A stretch of DNA of 64,000 nucleotides from Aralia elata (Eukaryota; Streptophyta; Magnoliopsida; Apiales; Araliaceae). Made by a program: the position numbers and the translations under genes. The notes under the pieces were generated by a model. It saw nothing but the letters and a program-made list of their open reading frames with translations. It was not told the DNA's origin and did no database searches. Shown here piece after piece: positions 21,328 through 33,842 of this stretch. The stretch lies in the NCBI GenBank assembly GCA_034770075.1, contig CM068385.1, positions 48,506,721-48,570,720 on the forward strand. The letters run 5' to 3'. How positions within the stretch are numbered: position 1 is the first letter of the stretch; every line of letters begins with the position of its first letter.

Positions 21328-21527
21328 CACTGCGGTGTCCAATTTAAGTCTACAGGAGGCGCTGCGGCGTCACCCATACAGGCCGCATTCTGCAAGTGAT
21401 GTCATCATTCCTGTAGTTTTTATTTTCGTCGCACCTACTTCACAACGTCATATCTTGTTCATCCGATATTGGAATGAGTTCGTTCTTGAGCCATTTTCTA
21501 GCTCGTATCATTCTCTACAACTTTCCC
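21328..21527. repeat. LTR D GC palindrome pair and 85-bp module
   Basis: Two imperfect GC-rich inverted units (GGCACTGCGGTGTCC and GGCGCTGCGGCGTC) flank an AT-richer spacer at 21328-21375. Then at 21448-21527, in reverse sense, comes a copy of the module with CTACAACTTT at its end. The same pairing is seen in B, B2 and G. Confidence 0.5.
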
Positions 21528-22235
21528 CATATGGAATAATTTTTCTGATTCTCCAACAAGCCTAAAAATTAACTCAAAAAATTTTCGTGGGCTAGTTTTT
21601 CAATATGACGTTTCTAACGTCGATGTTTCAATTCATCGTAACTTACTCATACAAAGTCGGAATGAGCTCGTTCTTGAGCCTATGGCTTACTTTTACTACG
21701 TTCTACAAAGACCCTAGAAAATCGAAATTTTCCAGAAGCGTATTTACCCATAAACTTGGCCCAAAAATCATACCAAGCTAGGGTTTTTATCATTTAACGT
21801 CTTTTACTAAACATTTCGCCATAACTTTGTTATGGCGTATTTTTTCTCCGTTCCACTTGGAACATTATCGTAACTCATAAATGTATATTTTCTTCTTTTG
21901 GATTTTAATAATAGCTTACGGATTAACATGTTACGCTTGTCCATTGAAAGTCCTCTACACAATTATTGTCCATCCTTATGCTTGGGCTTACGTTTTTAGT
22001 TTTTTCGTTCTCTTGACATGCATATTACCGTGTAGTTTAACAACACATAAACCACAATCATCCGTATATCACCAAGATCCTTCATGATCTTCCATCACAA
22101 CAACAACCAATAAAGCAATATAGATACATAACACCTAAATGGTTTTAGGGTTTTACCTTTGTAGTTCTTTCTTGTTCTTGATGAAGATGATTAACTTGCT
22201 AGCTCTTCTCCTTCCTTTACTCTATAATCCGAGTA

Positions 22236-22267
<32 letters not shown>

Positions 22268-22330
22268 ATTTTGCTATAGTTTCTTTTCTTGCTTTGTGAA
22301 TTGGTGAGAGTTAATGAAGAAGATGACTTG

Positions 22331-22340
22331 AATTTATAGA
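22331..22340 (-). promoter_or_regulatory. Candidate TATA box, LTR D
   Basis: TCTATAAATT in minus sense. The downstream transcribed strand is GA-rich with (GA)n tracts at about 22235-22258, typical of a plant 5' leader. Confidence 0.45.
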
Positions 22341-22819
22341 AAAAACATGAGTTAGGGTATTTAGGTCATTAGGACATCTTTGCTAGGGTTTGTTAGTTGG
22401 CCTCTTAGCTTAGGTTTTACATGGTCAATCCCCCATAACTTCTCAATCCTTTTAACTACTCCTTCATCAACCAACACTAAGTTAGCCATGGTTGAGTTAA
22501 AATGATCATACAACAAAACCTTTTGGTTAAGAGCTTTAATGAGGGTGGTTGGGCATTAAGTGTGACGCCCCCAAATTCGGGTCTCAAATACCCGGATTTG
22601 GTCATCACAATCCAATGCAAATATTCACCTCCAAACAACATAAAATGACTAAATGCGGAATATAATAAACATATATTGTTCATTCAAAAGGTGTTACTAG
22701 TCCCAAGATTCGATAACCTCAAATACATAACATAAACCATACCTTAAATATTAATCAGAGTTCGAATTACATTGATAGTAAATTAAACTAGGCATAAACT
22801 AAAGTCAGCTACTCGAAGT

Positions 22820-22919
22820 CTAATACTTCAACTTTTCCTTGCCCTTGTCCTTGCCTGAAGTCTCGGGCTTAACTGCAATGGGGTTCATGATATAGCAAGG
22901 GTGAGCAACTAATTTGCCC
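22820..22919 (-). other. LTR E hairpin plus short GKDKGKEK frame
   Basis: Minus sense: GGGCAAATTAGTTGCTC (22919-22903) can pair with a G-T closing pair; 27 nt later comes TTGCAG, then from 22872 a frame KPETSGKDKGKEKLKY and stop. The upstream frame is also open here, giving a 61-codon ORF from 23005 with a hydrophobic start, as in F2. Located 260-360 bp from the LTR 3' end. Confidence 0.6.
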
Positions 22920-23972
22920 AGTAAGTTTAAATACAGCAATAAAGGATATATCATGATGAACGGAATATAAATAGAGAAATTCAACAATATGAATATCAGA
23001 AGCAAGAATGATAATTGCTTTTAGAATGAATAATAGTCAAGTAGACTTTGAACAATAAACGTCCAAGGGAGTCAATAGCTAATTGACCATTTGGTTACTG
23101 GCTACAGAATAAGTACTTGAGGGGATCAGCCTCGCGTACGCTATGTATATGCATAACATTTAACTCTGCTATTTGTATCTTATATCCGATACGTGAGATA
23201 CTCCCCTATATTTAAGGGGTGTTCATAAAGTCCAAGATTTCTGCACCATCAATCGGTTTGGATAGCTTTTAAAATCTATTACCACATATGTTTAGCCGGA
23301 CAATGGCTAAGACTTAACTATGGCAGTTCATCCATGTTGGAACTTTAATAAAGTGCCAGACAATATCAGCACGAAAACAATTGCACAATGTGCGAGTGTC
23401 AATAACAATGATGTGGAATAATTGTTAAGTAATTAAACCACTTAGAGCATGCTTGAGGAATTAAAGGTTCAAGCTTAAATGAATAACTTGCAATAGGTAA
23501 GCAGTTTGAAATAGGAGCTTGCAACAATTAAGGTTTTGGGCTAGAGAACTTGCTTAACATATACCTATTTGCACGAAAATAACAGTTGTGCATAAGGTTT
23601 AGAAACTTGCCTGTTTGCTCAGCTACAATAATCTAGCTTTAACTTAAATTGCGTTGAGACGACCTAACATTAATAAGCTTGTCTCCCAATTAGTATCGTA
23701 TACTAGCACAAGTTTACCCTCACAAGAGGTTACTCACCAAGTAATCCTAACACATAGTCACGTAGATGGAACCATTATTACCAAGTCCATATTCATTAAT
23801 TCTCATCTTAGCTAAATGAGTTGCAAGTCTAGAACACCTCGATTCTAAGCATCAACGTAAGCTTGAACGCATAGCATACTAGTTAAATCATGCAATACAG
23901 CTTAAGACATACATACATACATACTGCAAGACTCTATTCACAAATTAAAACAACTGGGAAAAACTGGCGACC

Positions 23973-24019
23973 TGCGCGGTCGCGCTAGTATTTGCCTTAG
24001 GAGTGGCGCGGCCGCGCCA
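23973..24019. repeat. GC palindrome pair 1 in LTR E
   Basis: TGCGCGGTCGCGC and GGCGCGGCCGCGCC are separated by a TTTGCCTTAGG spacer. The surrounding LTR is AT-rich. A second pair with the same layout is at 24823-24872, so this LTR carries the block twice. Confidence 0.8.
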
Positions 24020-24822
24020 CTCTCTGGACTGTCTAAGAATGAAATGTCATTCAGTAGGAACCTAGTTTATCCTTAGCATACAGGTTACTGATATAACTCA
24101 AATACACATGTTCATAATGTTATTAACTTGAGTGTGGACCTTAGTATGCTCATTCTAAATCCATTTCAAAGTCATAAGGTTTTATGTCGGAAATTCCTAC
24201 ACTTTAGGCCAAACAAGTCCATCTCACAAGTAATCCGCTATTATGGTCATAATACCACATAGTGAGACTAAACAATACTTGATATACATGCTCGTACGAA
24301 ATCAACACATGTCCACATTAACACATGGCTTATACTTGGATTCTTATCATCATAGACTTGCTAGCAAACATCAAATTCATGTTTAGCTAATATATGATCA
24401 TGGCAATCATGTCTAGAGGCATAATGAGCCCTAATATTTATGCTTGTATGGTCAGAACACAACTTCCCACAACGTTTGACGATACTCGCCTTTAAACTCT
24501 ATATTTTCCCTTGCAAATCATTCTAAAACAACTCATGCCACATGGCTCATGCAAGACAACTTTGAAATCATGACTCTCATGTATTTGAACATATATATAA
24601 GCTATATACACATACTCAATGGTCAATTTATAAAGAGACGTCCATTTGCCAATTTTCATTTCGAAATTCTTAAGTTCCACTTAGAAGATGACACGTATAG
24701 AGTAACATATGCAACTCATGGTATTTACACGAATTCTAGATACATAGTAACCTATGTTTATGCATAAAGGAACTAAGCTAACATGCTCAAAGCATCAGAA
24801 CAATAGTAACTAATACTGGCAG

Positions 24823-24872
24823 CCTGCGCGACCGCGCAGTTTTTAGCCTTGGGAATGGCGCGGTCGCGCCAC
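24823..24872. repeat. GC palindrome pair 2 in LTR E
   Basis: TGCGCGACCGCGCA and GGCGCGGTCGCGCC with spacer TTTTTAGCCTTGGG. The spacer resembles those of the Athila arrays (AGGCCAAA) and of G (TAGGCTTG). Confidence 0.8.
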
Positions 24873-25206
24873 TCCTGCACTGGTTTAAGTTCGGCTCTGC
24901 TTCTGCAGAACTCAAAAATGGCCATGGCCTTACCCATCTAAATGCAACCCAGAGTATCCACATTGGTCCCAAACATGCATACTAACCCATATAACATCTT
25001 TATACTAATTGACAACTAACTAGAAAAAATTATGGATTTCATAGAATTTAACAAACCAGAAATTTAGAACACAGTGTACCTTCTTGAATGCAAACTTGAA
25101 ATCCTCAAATCCTTAATTTAGACTGCTCTCACTCCCAGCAATACTCACTCTCTCTATATGAACTAAGCAGAAATTCTAGCAACTGGAATTGTGAAGAATT
25201 AGTTCC

Positions 25207-25216
25207 AATTTATAGA
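25207..25216 (-). promoter_or_regulatory. Candidate TATA box, LTR E
   Basis: TCTATAAATT in minus sense, followed by a leader with CACAATTCCAGTTGC. Identical core to LTR D. Confidence 0.45.
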
Positions 25217-25964
25217 AAATTCATTACACAGACAATGCTTTGGTCCAATTTGGTTAACTAACGGGGAGAAGAAGAAGCTATGGGATAATAGGGATTTGGT
25301 GAATTGCCCATCTTCTTCTTTATCATTGTTACCATCTGAACAAGTTAACATAGGCATCAAGCCTATTGCTGAGAAGAAGGAAAAAGAATGGATGGGACTT
25401 CCACTGTGCATATACTATTTGGTTTCTCTCTCTCTAATTGTAGAACACGGCTGATGAATAAATGGGATGTCCCATAATTTGTGTCTCATTCCTTTGCTAT
25501 TAGTTAATTAAATAAACCCTACAATATAACCCAATTACCCTAGTATACATTTAATACCAAATCCGTGATTACATAAAGATGGAATTAATAACTTAATCTA
25601 GTCAACTTGGTATTAATTTACTAAATAGATTATTACATAATAATATCAATATTGCACGCATTAATTAATAATTATATTAATTAGTTAAGGCAATTTAAAT
25701 TCCCCTACCATATTCAAATAAATTGAATATTTAAATAATAGGCAACTTTATCAATTCTTCTGATATTAAACCTTAGGGCTAGTCTACTAATTTAATTAAC
25801 CCATTAGTGACTCCCTTCAATTAATTCTAGCAATTACGCGTAATCACATACTCACATAACCAATTAATCACACAATATTCTAAATGAGCACACAAAGCTA
25901 ACTCATTAAAAATTAAAATTTATATTTAATTAGTAATGAAGTTTGAAAATTCTCGGATATTACA

Positions 25965-26594
25965 TTAAGTGAGTCTTGCAACTTGCAAAAGTTTGGCCAA
26001 GCTTCCTAAGGAAGCTTGGTGTGGCCGGGTATCCCCCCTTGGGGTTCCCTACATGGCTTTGTTTTGCTTAAATAATCTAACACATTGGCCCCCTTTAACT
26101 TCTTTAAGTTTGGGCTAGGGTTTGGGCTTTGTGATATTCTAGACCTTGATAAGATTCGTATATGTAAATTATGTGTTTATTAAATGAAATTTCTTGTTCC
26201 AACTCTGTGTTATGTGATTGTATATTTTAATAAAAAATTCGGTCAAATAATTTTTTTTTCGAAGCTGCTTAGTCGTGCTTACATTGACAAAATGATTTGT
26301 CGTGTTTTCCACGATTTTACCAAGAAGCATCCCGACAAATTATTTTTGACAAGTTGCCGCGTCGTGCTTGGGAAGGACAAAGTGATTTGTCGTGCTTATG
26401 GTGACAAGTTGCATTGTCGAGCTTGGAAGATATTTTCATTGAAGAGCTTAGAAGATAGGTTCAATTGCAAGCTGCTTTGTCGAGTTTACGCCTAGCACAC
26501 GCTAGCTTACGTCTGGCACACGCTAAGTACTAAAGTGTAATTAACCTAGGTATTAAAGTGTAATAAACCACTTTTTTTTAGCCTAAAGTGTATT
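25965..26594. repeat. Unit 1 of the 631-bp segment between E and G
   Basis: Sequence between the E end and the G start; copies at 53414-54043 and 54419-55048. It carries an inverted repeat AAGCTTCCTAAGGAAGCTT, a minisatellite-like stretch (26260-26490) built on GACAA...TTGTCGTGCTT motifs, and repeats of AAAGTGTAATTAACC and CACACGCTA. A 103-codon plus frame (26184-26495) is open in all three copies, but it follows the minisatellite and I recognise no domain. Confidence 0.75.
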
Positions 26595-26786
26595 TGTAAC
26601 GATCGGGAATTTTGAAATTTCTTGTAACCCGAGTTTATGTGAATAAAATGAATTTTTATATTTATTTATAGTATTATGTGTTACGTGCTTAAAGGTTGTG
26701 TTATAACCTAGAATATGTGTATGTGTTGGATTTTACGTGTTGTAGTGTCGTTAGGGTGAATATGTTAACTTTGCAAAAAATCGTAA
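26595..26786 (+). mobile_element. First 192 bp of LTR G, duplicated copy (unit 1), cut by F
   Basis: Starts TGTAACGATCGGGAATTTTG like the full G LTR at 55049. Element F interrupts it after CGTAA (26782-26786); it continues at 53215-53331. In units 2 and 3 the same stretch is uninterrupted (CGCAAAATCAC). Confidence 0.85.
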
Positions 26787-27047
26787 TGTGACACCCCCAA
26801 ATGCGGGTCTCCAAATACCCGGATTCGGTCATCACGATCCAACATAACATCCACCTATAACAACATATGGTATCTAAAATGCGGAATAAAATAAATATAC
26901 GTTGTTCATTACAAGGTGTTACTAGTCCCAGAATACGATTAACCTTAAACATTTACACAATCCATACCCTAAATAGCTATCAGGGTTTAAATTACATTAA
27001 CAGTAATTAACTAACACATGAATCTAAAGTCTGCTACGAGAAGTCTA

Positions 27048-27143
27048 TCATTTCATCTTTTCTTTCCCTTTGTTCTTCCTGACGTCTTTGGTTTAGCTGC
27101 AATGAAGTCATGATATAGCAAGAATGGAGCAACGAGTTTGCCC
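27048..27143 (-). other. LTR F (3' copy) hairpin plus lysine-rich frame
   Basis: Minus sense GGGCAAACTCGTTGCTC (27143-27127), then TTGCAG and a KPKTSG start at 27096. One G fewer than F2 changes the remaining frame to KGKKR and stop. The F2 copy reads GKNKGKEKMK, so the missing base may be a read error. Confidence 0.5.
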
Positions 27144-30097
27144 AGCAAGTTTAAAGTGCAACAATAAAGATATATCATGATGAAGGGATATTAAAGGGAT
27201 TTCAACAATAGAATAATCAGAAGCAAGAACATTAAATGCTTTTAGAACAATTGACAGTCAAATAGACTTTGAACGATAACTTCCAGAGGAGTCAATAGCT
27301 GGTTGACCCTCTGGTTACTGGCTACAGAATAACGTACTTGAGGGGATCAGCCTCGCGTACCCTATGTATATGCATAACACTTAATTCTGCTATTTGTACC
27401 TTATATACGGTACGTGGGGGTACTCCCCTAGAAATAAAGGGGTGTTCATACAGTCTAAGAATCCTTACCATTGATTGGTTCAGATAGCTTTTATAAACTC
27501 TCACATAATTGTCTGAACCGAACAAGGGTTCAGACTTAACCATGAATGGTTTATAAATTTCTGAATTTAAATATACGAATTCAAATGCACGAATGTCAAA
27601 TAACTATACAGATGTGGAATAATTTTAAAAGTAATTAGACCACTTAAAGCGTGCTCGGAAATAAGATTCAAGCTTAAAGAATAACTTGCAACAATATATA
27701 CCTTTTTGCACGAATTAAAACAATGCATAAGGTTTAAAAGCTTGCTCAATGCAAAAATTGAGTGAGAAGAACTTGCAAAAATGAAAGAAGTTTAGGGTTT
27801 AGGAACTTGCAATATTTAAAGTTTCGGAATAGAGAACTTGCCTGTCTGCTCAGCTACAAGTAATTCTAGCTTTAACTAATTGGCCTTGAAGAACCTAACA
27901 TTGATAGCGTCGATCTACCAATTAGTACTGCGTAGTTGTATATCGATACGCTTACTTATGCTATTTATTTAACAATTAAGCAAATCACATAGCACACATA
28001 AGTTAATAAACTATCGTAAATCCTAATAAAACACTTAATATTATCAATCCTGATAATATTTAATTCACCTCTTGGTATTATTAGTCCACTAATAACACTT
28101 TTATTCGTTTACTAATGTTATTAACATCTTAATAATATTTTAATCATCCAATAATACTTTAATCTAATATTATTAATCTCTTAATAATATTTTAATTCTT
28201 ATATCATTAATAATATTTTAATCTAATATTATTAGCCATTTTAATAACATCTTAATCATTTATTAATGCTTAAAACAAATATTATTACCCATTCAATAAT
28301 ATTTCCATGAAGTTTTAACCTTAATATTTCTTTGTTTACTAAAAAATATCGAATTCTTATATTACAAATATCATAGTAATATTTTAATAAGTTATTAGGC
28401 GAATAAACAATTTATCCTAATTGTTTTACCCTTTATTAAACAACTCCTTTACTACCCATAAAAGGTCATAAATATTATTTCTCATTAAATATTACCAAAA
28501 TACCCCTCAATAGTTAGAATATATAATATTAGAGAGTATCCAAGCTTAAAAATCCACATTTTCCTTATTTATGACATCATTTAACCATTTTATTTTCTTT
28601 TTAACCATAACTATAACATTATTATGAAAAATAGCCAAATAGGCTCTGAAAATTATTATTCTCTGGATCTGGATAGTATATGATCCAACAATGATCCACC
28701 AATTTTCCTGGAATTTTAGAAAGTGATTTACTATATTTAAAGTACCCAAAACCTCCGAATCTTGTTACATTTTTCATAAATCGAGTTTTGCTCAGGAAAA
28801 ATTCTAAAAATTTTCAGGGTACACTCTCATAATATACATAAATAATACTGTAAAAAATTTCATATGTTTTCAAGGTATACACAGTGATACATCCGGGTAT
28901 AAATATTTAGGAGTCCTTCACGGTAAAAGCCATTACACAAAAAACTACACATCAAAACGTGTTCGTTCTTTTTCCTACTTGTAGATAACTTCTTAAGGTA
29001 CCTCTATGATTTTTCCCAGATTTTTAAAAGATTTATAACTGGCCGAAACAACCTTTGGAAAAATGAGGACAGCAAGCTTTTAGGGTTTTAAAGCTTTAAG
29101 TTTTATAGCTGGACTGTTTTGGGAAAATAGCCCCCAAGGCTTCAAAAATTATTGGATTTGTATTCTACCACTTGGGTTTACTAGCTAACTCATGTATCTA
29201 GCACTCCCCTTTAACGGATCACAAATCCAAGTTGTAGATCTCAAGTTATGGGTGATCCAAGTGAAGAAAAGTTAAGGTTTTTACCCTTTAAGAACATAAG
29301 TTCCTTTTCTTCCTTTGAATCTCCATTCTAACACTCAAGAGGATTAGATCTATACATAAAGCATGAAGATCTAATGATTCTTGAGTCTTAGAATAAAATC
29401 TCTCAAAAACTATGAAAATAAAACAAAGTAAGAAAGAAGAAAATGATTTAGGGTTTCACCTTGATCTTGTAGCTACTCTCCTTGATCTACCAAAGTATGT
29501 GATGAACTTGGGATGCATGAACTATGCTAATCTCACTCTCTTTTTCTCTCTAAGCTCTCAACTTTGTGTTCTTGCTTGGGAGAAATGAAAGAAGGAGATG
29601 AAAAGAAGAAATGAACTTGAAATGAAATGAAAGGATAGAATACTTGCAAGTATAATGCTAAATTAGAATTCATGCTATTATCCCCCACATCTTTCTTACC
29701 CATTGGATATAAGAGTTCACCTTATCCCTTTCATTTAGCCTTAATCTTATCTTTAAGTGTGCTAATTAGATTTTCCACCAATGGGAGCTTGACAACCTTG
29801 TCCTTTGTGTAAGAGTTACCAAATAAAGCAAGTTGATTGACATAATTTCATGCCTTAAAAGGCTTAATAGGGCTTAATAGGTAATAAAACATAGTTTAAC
29901 AATTTTAATATGTATTACCCTAATTGTTTATTTAGGGTTTCTATTTCCAATCTTATGAAATTTAATTACTTACACATATCTCTTTAACTTGTAACCTAAT
30001 TAGGCTAATAAAATTCAAATCTATTTAATGCAATATTGGGTCATTTAATTTAACCCAATGATTGATTAATTAATTTGCCACACTATTAATTACTACA

Positions 30098-30683
30098 CCC
30101 ATGATCAAATAAATAATTGGTCTTAGTTCCTTAATTAAATAAGCTAATCAATTAGAAATTGATTACTAATTGAACTATTAAATTTTATTATTCAATGTGA
30201 CAATATTCTCATTAATTAATACTTTTATTAATTAATCTACTCAATTCAATATATTAACTATATTCAATTTACTTGCATGATTAATTAGTAACAACTTTAT
30301 CAATTTAATTGATATTAAACCTTAGGGCTTGTTCACTAATTTAACTATACTATTAGTGACCCCCTTTACTCAACTTAAAACAATTCATCACCCATGATCG
30401 AATAAATAATTGGCCTTAGTTCCTTAATTAAATAAGCTAATCAATTAGAAATTGATTACTAATTGAACTATTAAATTTTATTATTCAATGTGACAATATT
30501 CTCATTAATTAATACTTTTATTAATTAATTTACTCAATTCAATATACTAAGTATATTCAATTTACTTGCATGATTAATTAGTAACTACTTTATCAATTTA
30601 ATTGATATTAAACATTAAGGCTTGTTCACTAATTTAACTATACTATTAGTGACCCCCTTTACTCAACTTAAAATAATTCATCA
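30098..30683. repeat. 293-bp tandem duplication in F 3' LTR
   Basis: 30098-30390 and 30391-30683 are direct copies starting CCCATGATC, with about one difference per 40 bp. The 5' LTR has the same pair at about 52498-53090, so the duplication predates insertion. Confidence 0.9.
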
Positions 30684-30706
30684 CCTAGTCATGTATTTCA
30701 AAAACT

Positions 30707-32331
30707 TGTTGCTCGATTTCGCAATCAATAAAACACGCGCAAGTATACGCGGTCCACAAGTAATATAAGATAAGTAAAGTGTCGAACCCACGAGGAATTA
30801 TGTTAAATAATTACCAAATATCAATCGCATGTAAAATCAATCCAATTTAAACAATGACAATATGGTTTGTGTTTGTTGTTGATTAAAACTAAAATAAAGG
30901 AAATTTAGAAAACAAGGTTTTACTAACACGGATAAAGTTCAAGATAAAAAGGTCTAAGATTACAATATCCCCCAACTCTTCATTTAAATATCCTACTCTC
31001 TCTTGTTTGGTAAATTAGAACATAAGAATTTGCTATCCGAGAAATCACAAGTATATATAAGCCTCTCTCGATGGTCGAATACGTATTTCCTATTGTGGTG
31101 CATAAATATATTTCTATTCTATACACAAGCAAGAATCCCATATCAAGAACAATTAATAAGACACATGTCACGTAAAGTCCCATTAACCATTCTATCAATT
31201 ACCAACTTTCACAATATAAATCATTAAGCATGGTTCTCAAATGGATACATGTGGTATTTAGGTATATGTCTATCCTAAATACAAATCAAATTATCAACCT
31301 TCAAGAATAATACATAAGACTCACGTCACATAATCTCATACATTATCCATAAAGAATATCTAATTTTCACATGAATTCATAACTAGGTCTCAACTTATAC
31401 TTCCCTCTCTCAATTCCATATAAGTTACCCAAGTAATTACGGGCCAAGTAATTAATCCTTAATCAAAGGTTATAAAACTCCAATTTCACAAAATGCCTAA
31501 TTAACCATTCAGGAGGAGAGCATTCAATTTAAACTACAAGTTGAGTTCCATTGCAATCTTAGAATGAAGAGTTTAGCTCATATTTAATCTTAATAACATC
31601 AATAAACTGATTATAGTACATGGTTTTGGAATAACAAGGTAAGAATAAAGAACTACAACAAATGAAGATTACACCCCTTTTTTTTTGATGATATTCCCGA
31701 ATTAGTGAGATGTAGTTCTTCTTGAGTTGCTCTTGTTTCCTATTTCGTGCTCCAAGGCCTCTTTGGTTGATTGAAATTCTGATAATCTTTTCTTTAGCTC
31801 CTTTGTTCTTCTTCTTTTCTCTCAAACCCCTAGCTTTTTCCAAGTGTGTAACCAAGCTTGAAATCTCCAATACCAACTCCCTGGATGCCTACTCATCTGC
31901 ATTCCCTCTCTCCTCATTTTCCCGTTCCTGAAATTCCTCCTCTAGTGCGCCACAATAGCAGAACAGACAAAGCCAGCCGCACCAGAAATCGCACTCTCTC
32001 TCGCCCCGGCGAGAAAAACAGGCCAGGGGAGCTCGCCCCGGCGAGGGCTCGCCGCGGCGGAAGATTTTTGGCCTTGGAGGCTCGCCCCGGCGAGAGCTCG
32101 CCCCGGCGAGGAAATTGGCCTGGGGAGCTCGACCGCGGCGAGGTCACATGTCCCGCTGATGAAATTACTCTTTTGCCCCCATTTTGCCAAAAACCACCAC
32201 AATCGTCCACAACTGGTTCCCTGCACAATAAAAGCATAAAACAAGTAAATAGATACTTAAAAAACACCTAAGGATAACAAAGAATTGAGTTCAAAGGATA
32301 ACTAATTCGTAGGTATAAAACCCACTCATCA
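30707..32331 (-). repeat. Element A2 3' LTR (1625 bp)
   Basis: Plus-strand ends TGTTGCTCGATTTCGC and CCCACTCATCA. Pairs with 41801-43414; the differences I can trace are nearly all single-base or short indels. GC palindromes at 31999-32142. Confidence 0.92.
31999..32142. repeat. GC-rich palindrome array in A2 3' LTR
   Basis: Six CTCGCCCCGGCGAG or CTCGCCGCGGCGAG units with GGCCAGGGGAG-like spacers. The paired 5' LTR array is 43092-43231. Confidence 0.85.
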
Positions 32332-33026
32332 AAATACCCCCACACTTAAGACTTTGCTTGTCCTCAAGCAAAAAAACAACGGAGATGAAAAATACACAAT
32401 GCAACTAATTAAATGAATGCAAATGTCATGAACTATAAGCCTAGAGCAGCCAAGCATAAGGAAGACAAGCCTCAACAATCAGAAACAAATAAACAACAAC
32501 AACACGACTTGTAGGACTATCAGAAATTGAGACACGCACCAAATTTCGCCCAAATGATTAACCCTTATGTGTGTGGTGTGTGGTCAGAAAGACAGAGTAC
32601 GCAATGATCACAATTCGATCTAAGAACTATAGTGCTCAAAAGAAGATAAAATAGTCGATCGAGTACCACTACTAGTATCTCACATACTCACTAGCTTTTA
32701 TTTCACACTCTATTAACTATATTTTATCACAATCACCGAGTGCGTTTTACGCTCCATCTCGATGATAGTTTTATTTACATCTAGATCTGTGCAATGTCTA
32801 TCTTTCTTAGGCTCATCAATGTCACCCATGTAGCAAACTTTCCACCGATGACTCCCAAACCAGATGGTCTTAGGGCACCAAGTGTAGAACACTCCAAAGG
32901 GTTTACTTGTTCGAATGACACCGGCCACAAAGATAAAACGGTCTAGATTTGCTCATATCTGTCTATATTTTCATTTTTTCAATTATCACCAGCATCAAGA
33001 CAGACATCGAAGCATTAAATAAGCAT

Positions 33027-33095
<69 letters not shown>

Positions 33096-33351
33096 ATCCT
33101 ATTCTTTTTAATGAGCAATAACAGCCTCAAAGACTTGAACATACAATCTCACGTACTCGACAACACTGATATGTGCATTAGTAACTCAAAGGGTTAAAAA
33201 TTTAAGAAAATTAGGTACGAGCTAACATTTCTAATATAACAATTCGAATCCAAAGTGTTGAATATCTTAAAAACAATTTATCACCATGTCATCATCGGCT
33301 CTCCTTAAGTGCGCTGCTCAAGAGCTTTCTGAATGCAAATAATTTTATTAT

Positions 33352-33384
<33 letters not shown>

Positions 33385-33842
33385 AATGAAGAACAAAGCA
33401 GATGATGAATATGTACAATGAATATCACACAAATGACCAGAACAGAACTAATCATTAAAAGCAAGAAAAGTCATTTTGATGATATTATAAGTACTTAATT
33501 ATAACATAAGTTTGAAACATACTACGTGGATGCAAAACTACAGCTAAATGCAACATACTAAAATACTATAACTTCAAACTAAAAACTCTAAAACATACTA
33601 AAATGACCAGAACAGAACTAATCATTAAAAGCAAGAAAAGTCATTTTGATGATATTATAAGTACTTAATTATAACATAAGTTTGAAACATACTACGTGGA
33701 TGCAAAACTACAGCTAAATGCAACATACTAAAATACTATAACTTCAAACTAAAAACTCTAAAACACCCCCAAACTTGGAAATAACAATGTCCTCATTGCA
33801 GAAAAGATAAAGACATGAAAAACTGAGGACTTCCCTATGATA
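32332..33842 (-). other. A2 3' noncoding region with polypurine tract
   Basis: The polypurine tract is next to the LTR (32332-32351; AAGTGTGGGGGT in minus sense). A GAGCGTAAAACGCACTC hairpin motif lies at 32735-32757. Two T homopolymers, about 59 bp (33032-33090) and 30 bp (33354-33383), stand out. A 170-bp tandem duplication spans 33433-33765. A second polypurine-like block (AAGTTTGGGGGTG in minus sense) lies at about 33763-33800, just after ORF2. No ORF. Confidence 0.75.
33433..33765. repeat. 170-bp tandem duplication in A2 3' noncoding region
   Basis: 33433-33602 and 33603-33765 are direct copies beginning ATGACCAGAACAG and essentially identical where I compare them. It is either very recent or an assembly duplication. 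Confidence 0.85.

Larger units (their letters stand above)
19625..22560 (-). mobile_element. Element D, partial Tekay-type LTR (distal end not found)
   Basis: The plus-strand start TGTGACGCCCCCAAATCTGG is the 3' end of a minus-oriented Tekay-like LTR entering J after GGCTC (19620-19624). It holds the conserved hairpin and lysine-rich frame, a 356-bp internal tandem duplication, an 85-bp module, a GC palindrome pair and a minus-strand TATA motif near 22336. No clear TTACA end followed by GGCTC is visible before E at 22561. The right boundary is therefore arbitrary and part of this stretch may be other DNA. Confidence 0.6.
22561..25964 (-). mobile_element. Element E, solo Tekay-type LTR (3404 bp)
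   Basis: Plus-strand ends are TGTGACGCCCCCAAATTCGG and TCTCGGATATTACA, flanked by a perfect duplication TTAAG (22556-22560, 25965-25969). No internal domain, primer site or second LTR lies between, so it is a recombination-derived solo LTR. It contains the hairpin and lysine-rich frame, two GC palindrome pairs and a TATA motif. Its last 80 bp reappear at 53332-53413 and 54336-54418. Confidence 0.92.
26787..30696 (-). repeat. Element F 3' LTR, distal part
   Basis: Begins TGTGACACCCCCAAATGCGGG on the plus strand and matches 49173-53097. A2 interrupts it near 30696, where the intact copy reads CATGTAGGCTACC. It includes an AT-rich stretch with repeated AATAATATTTTAAT (28050-28330) and a 293-bp tandem duplication. 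An in-frame lysine-rich segment as in F2 is shifted by a one-base deletion. Confidence 0.9.
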
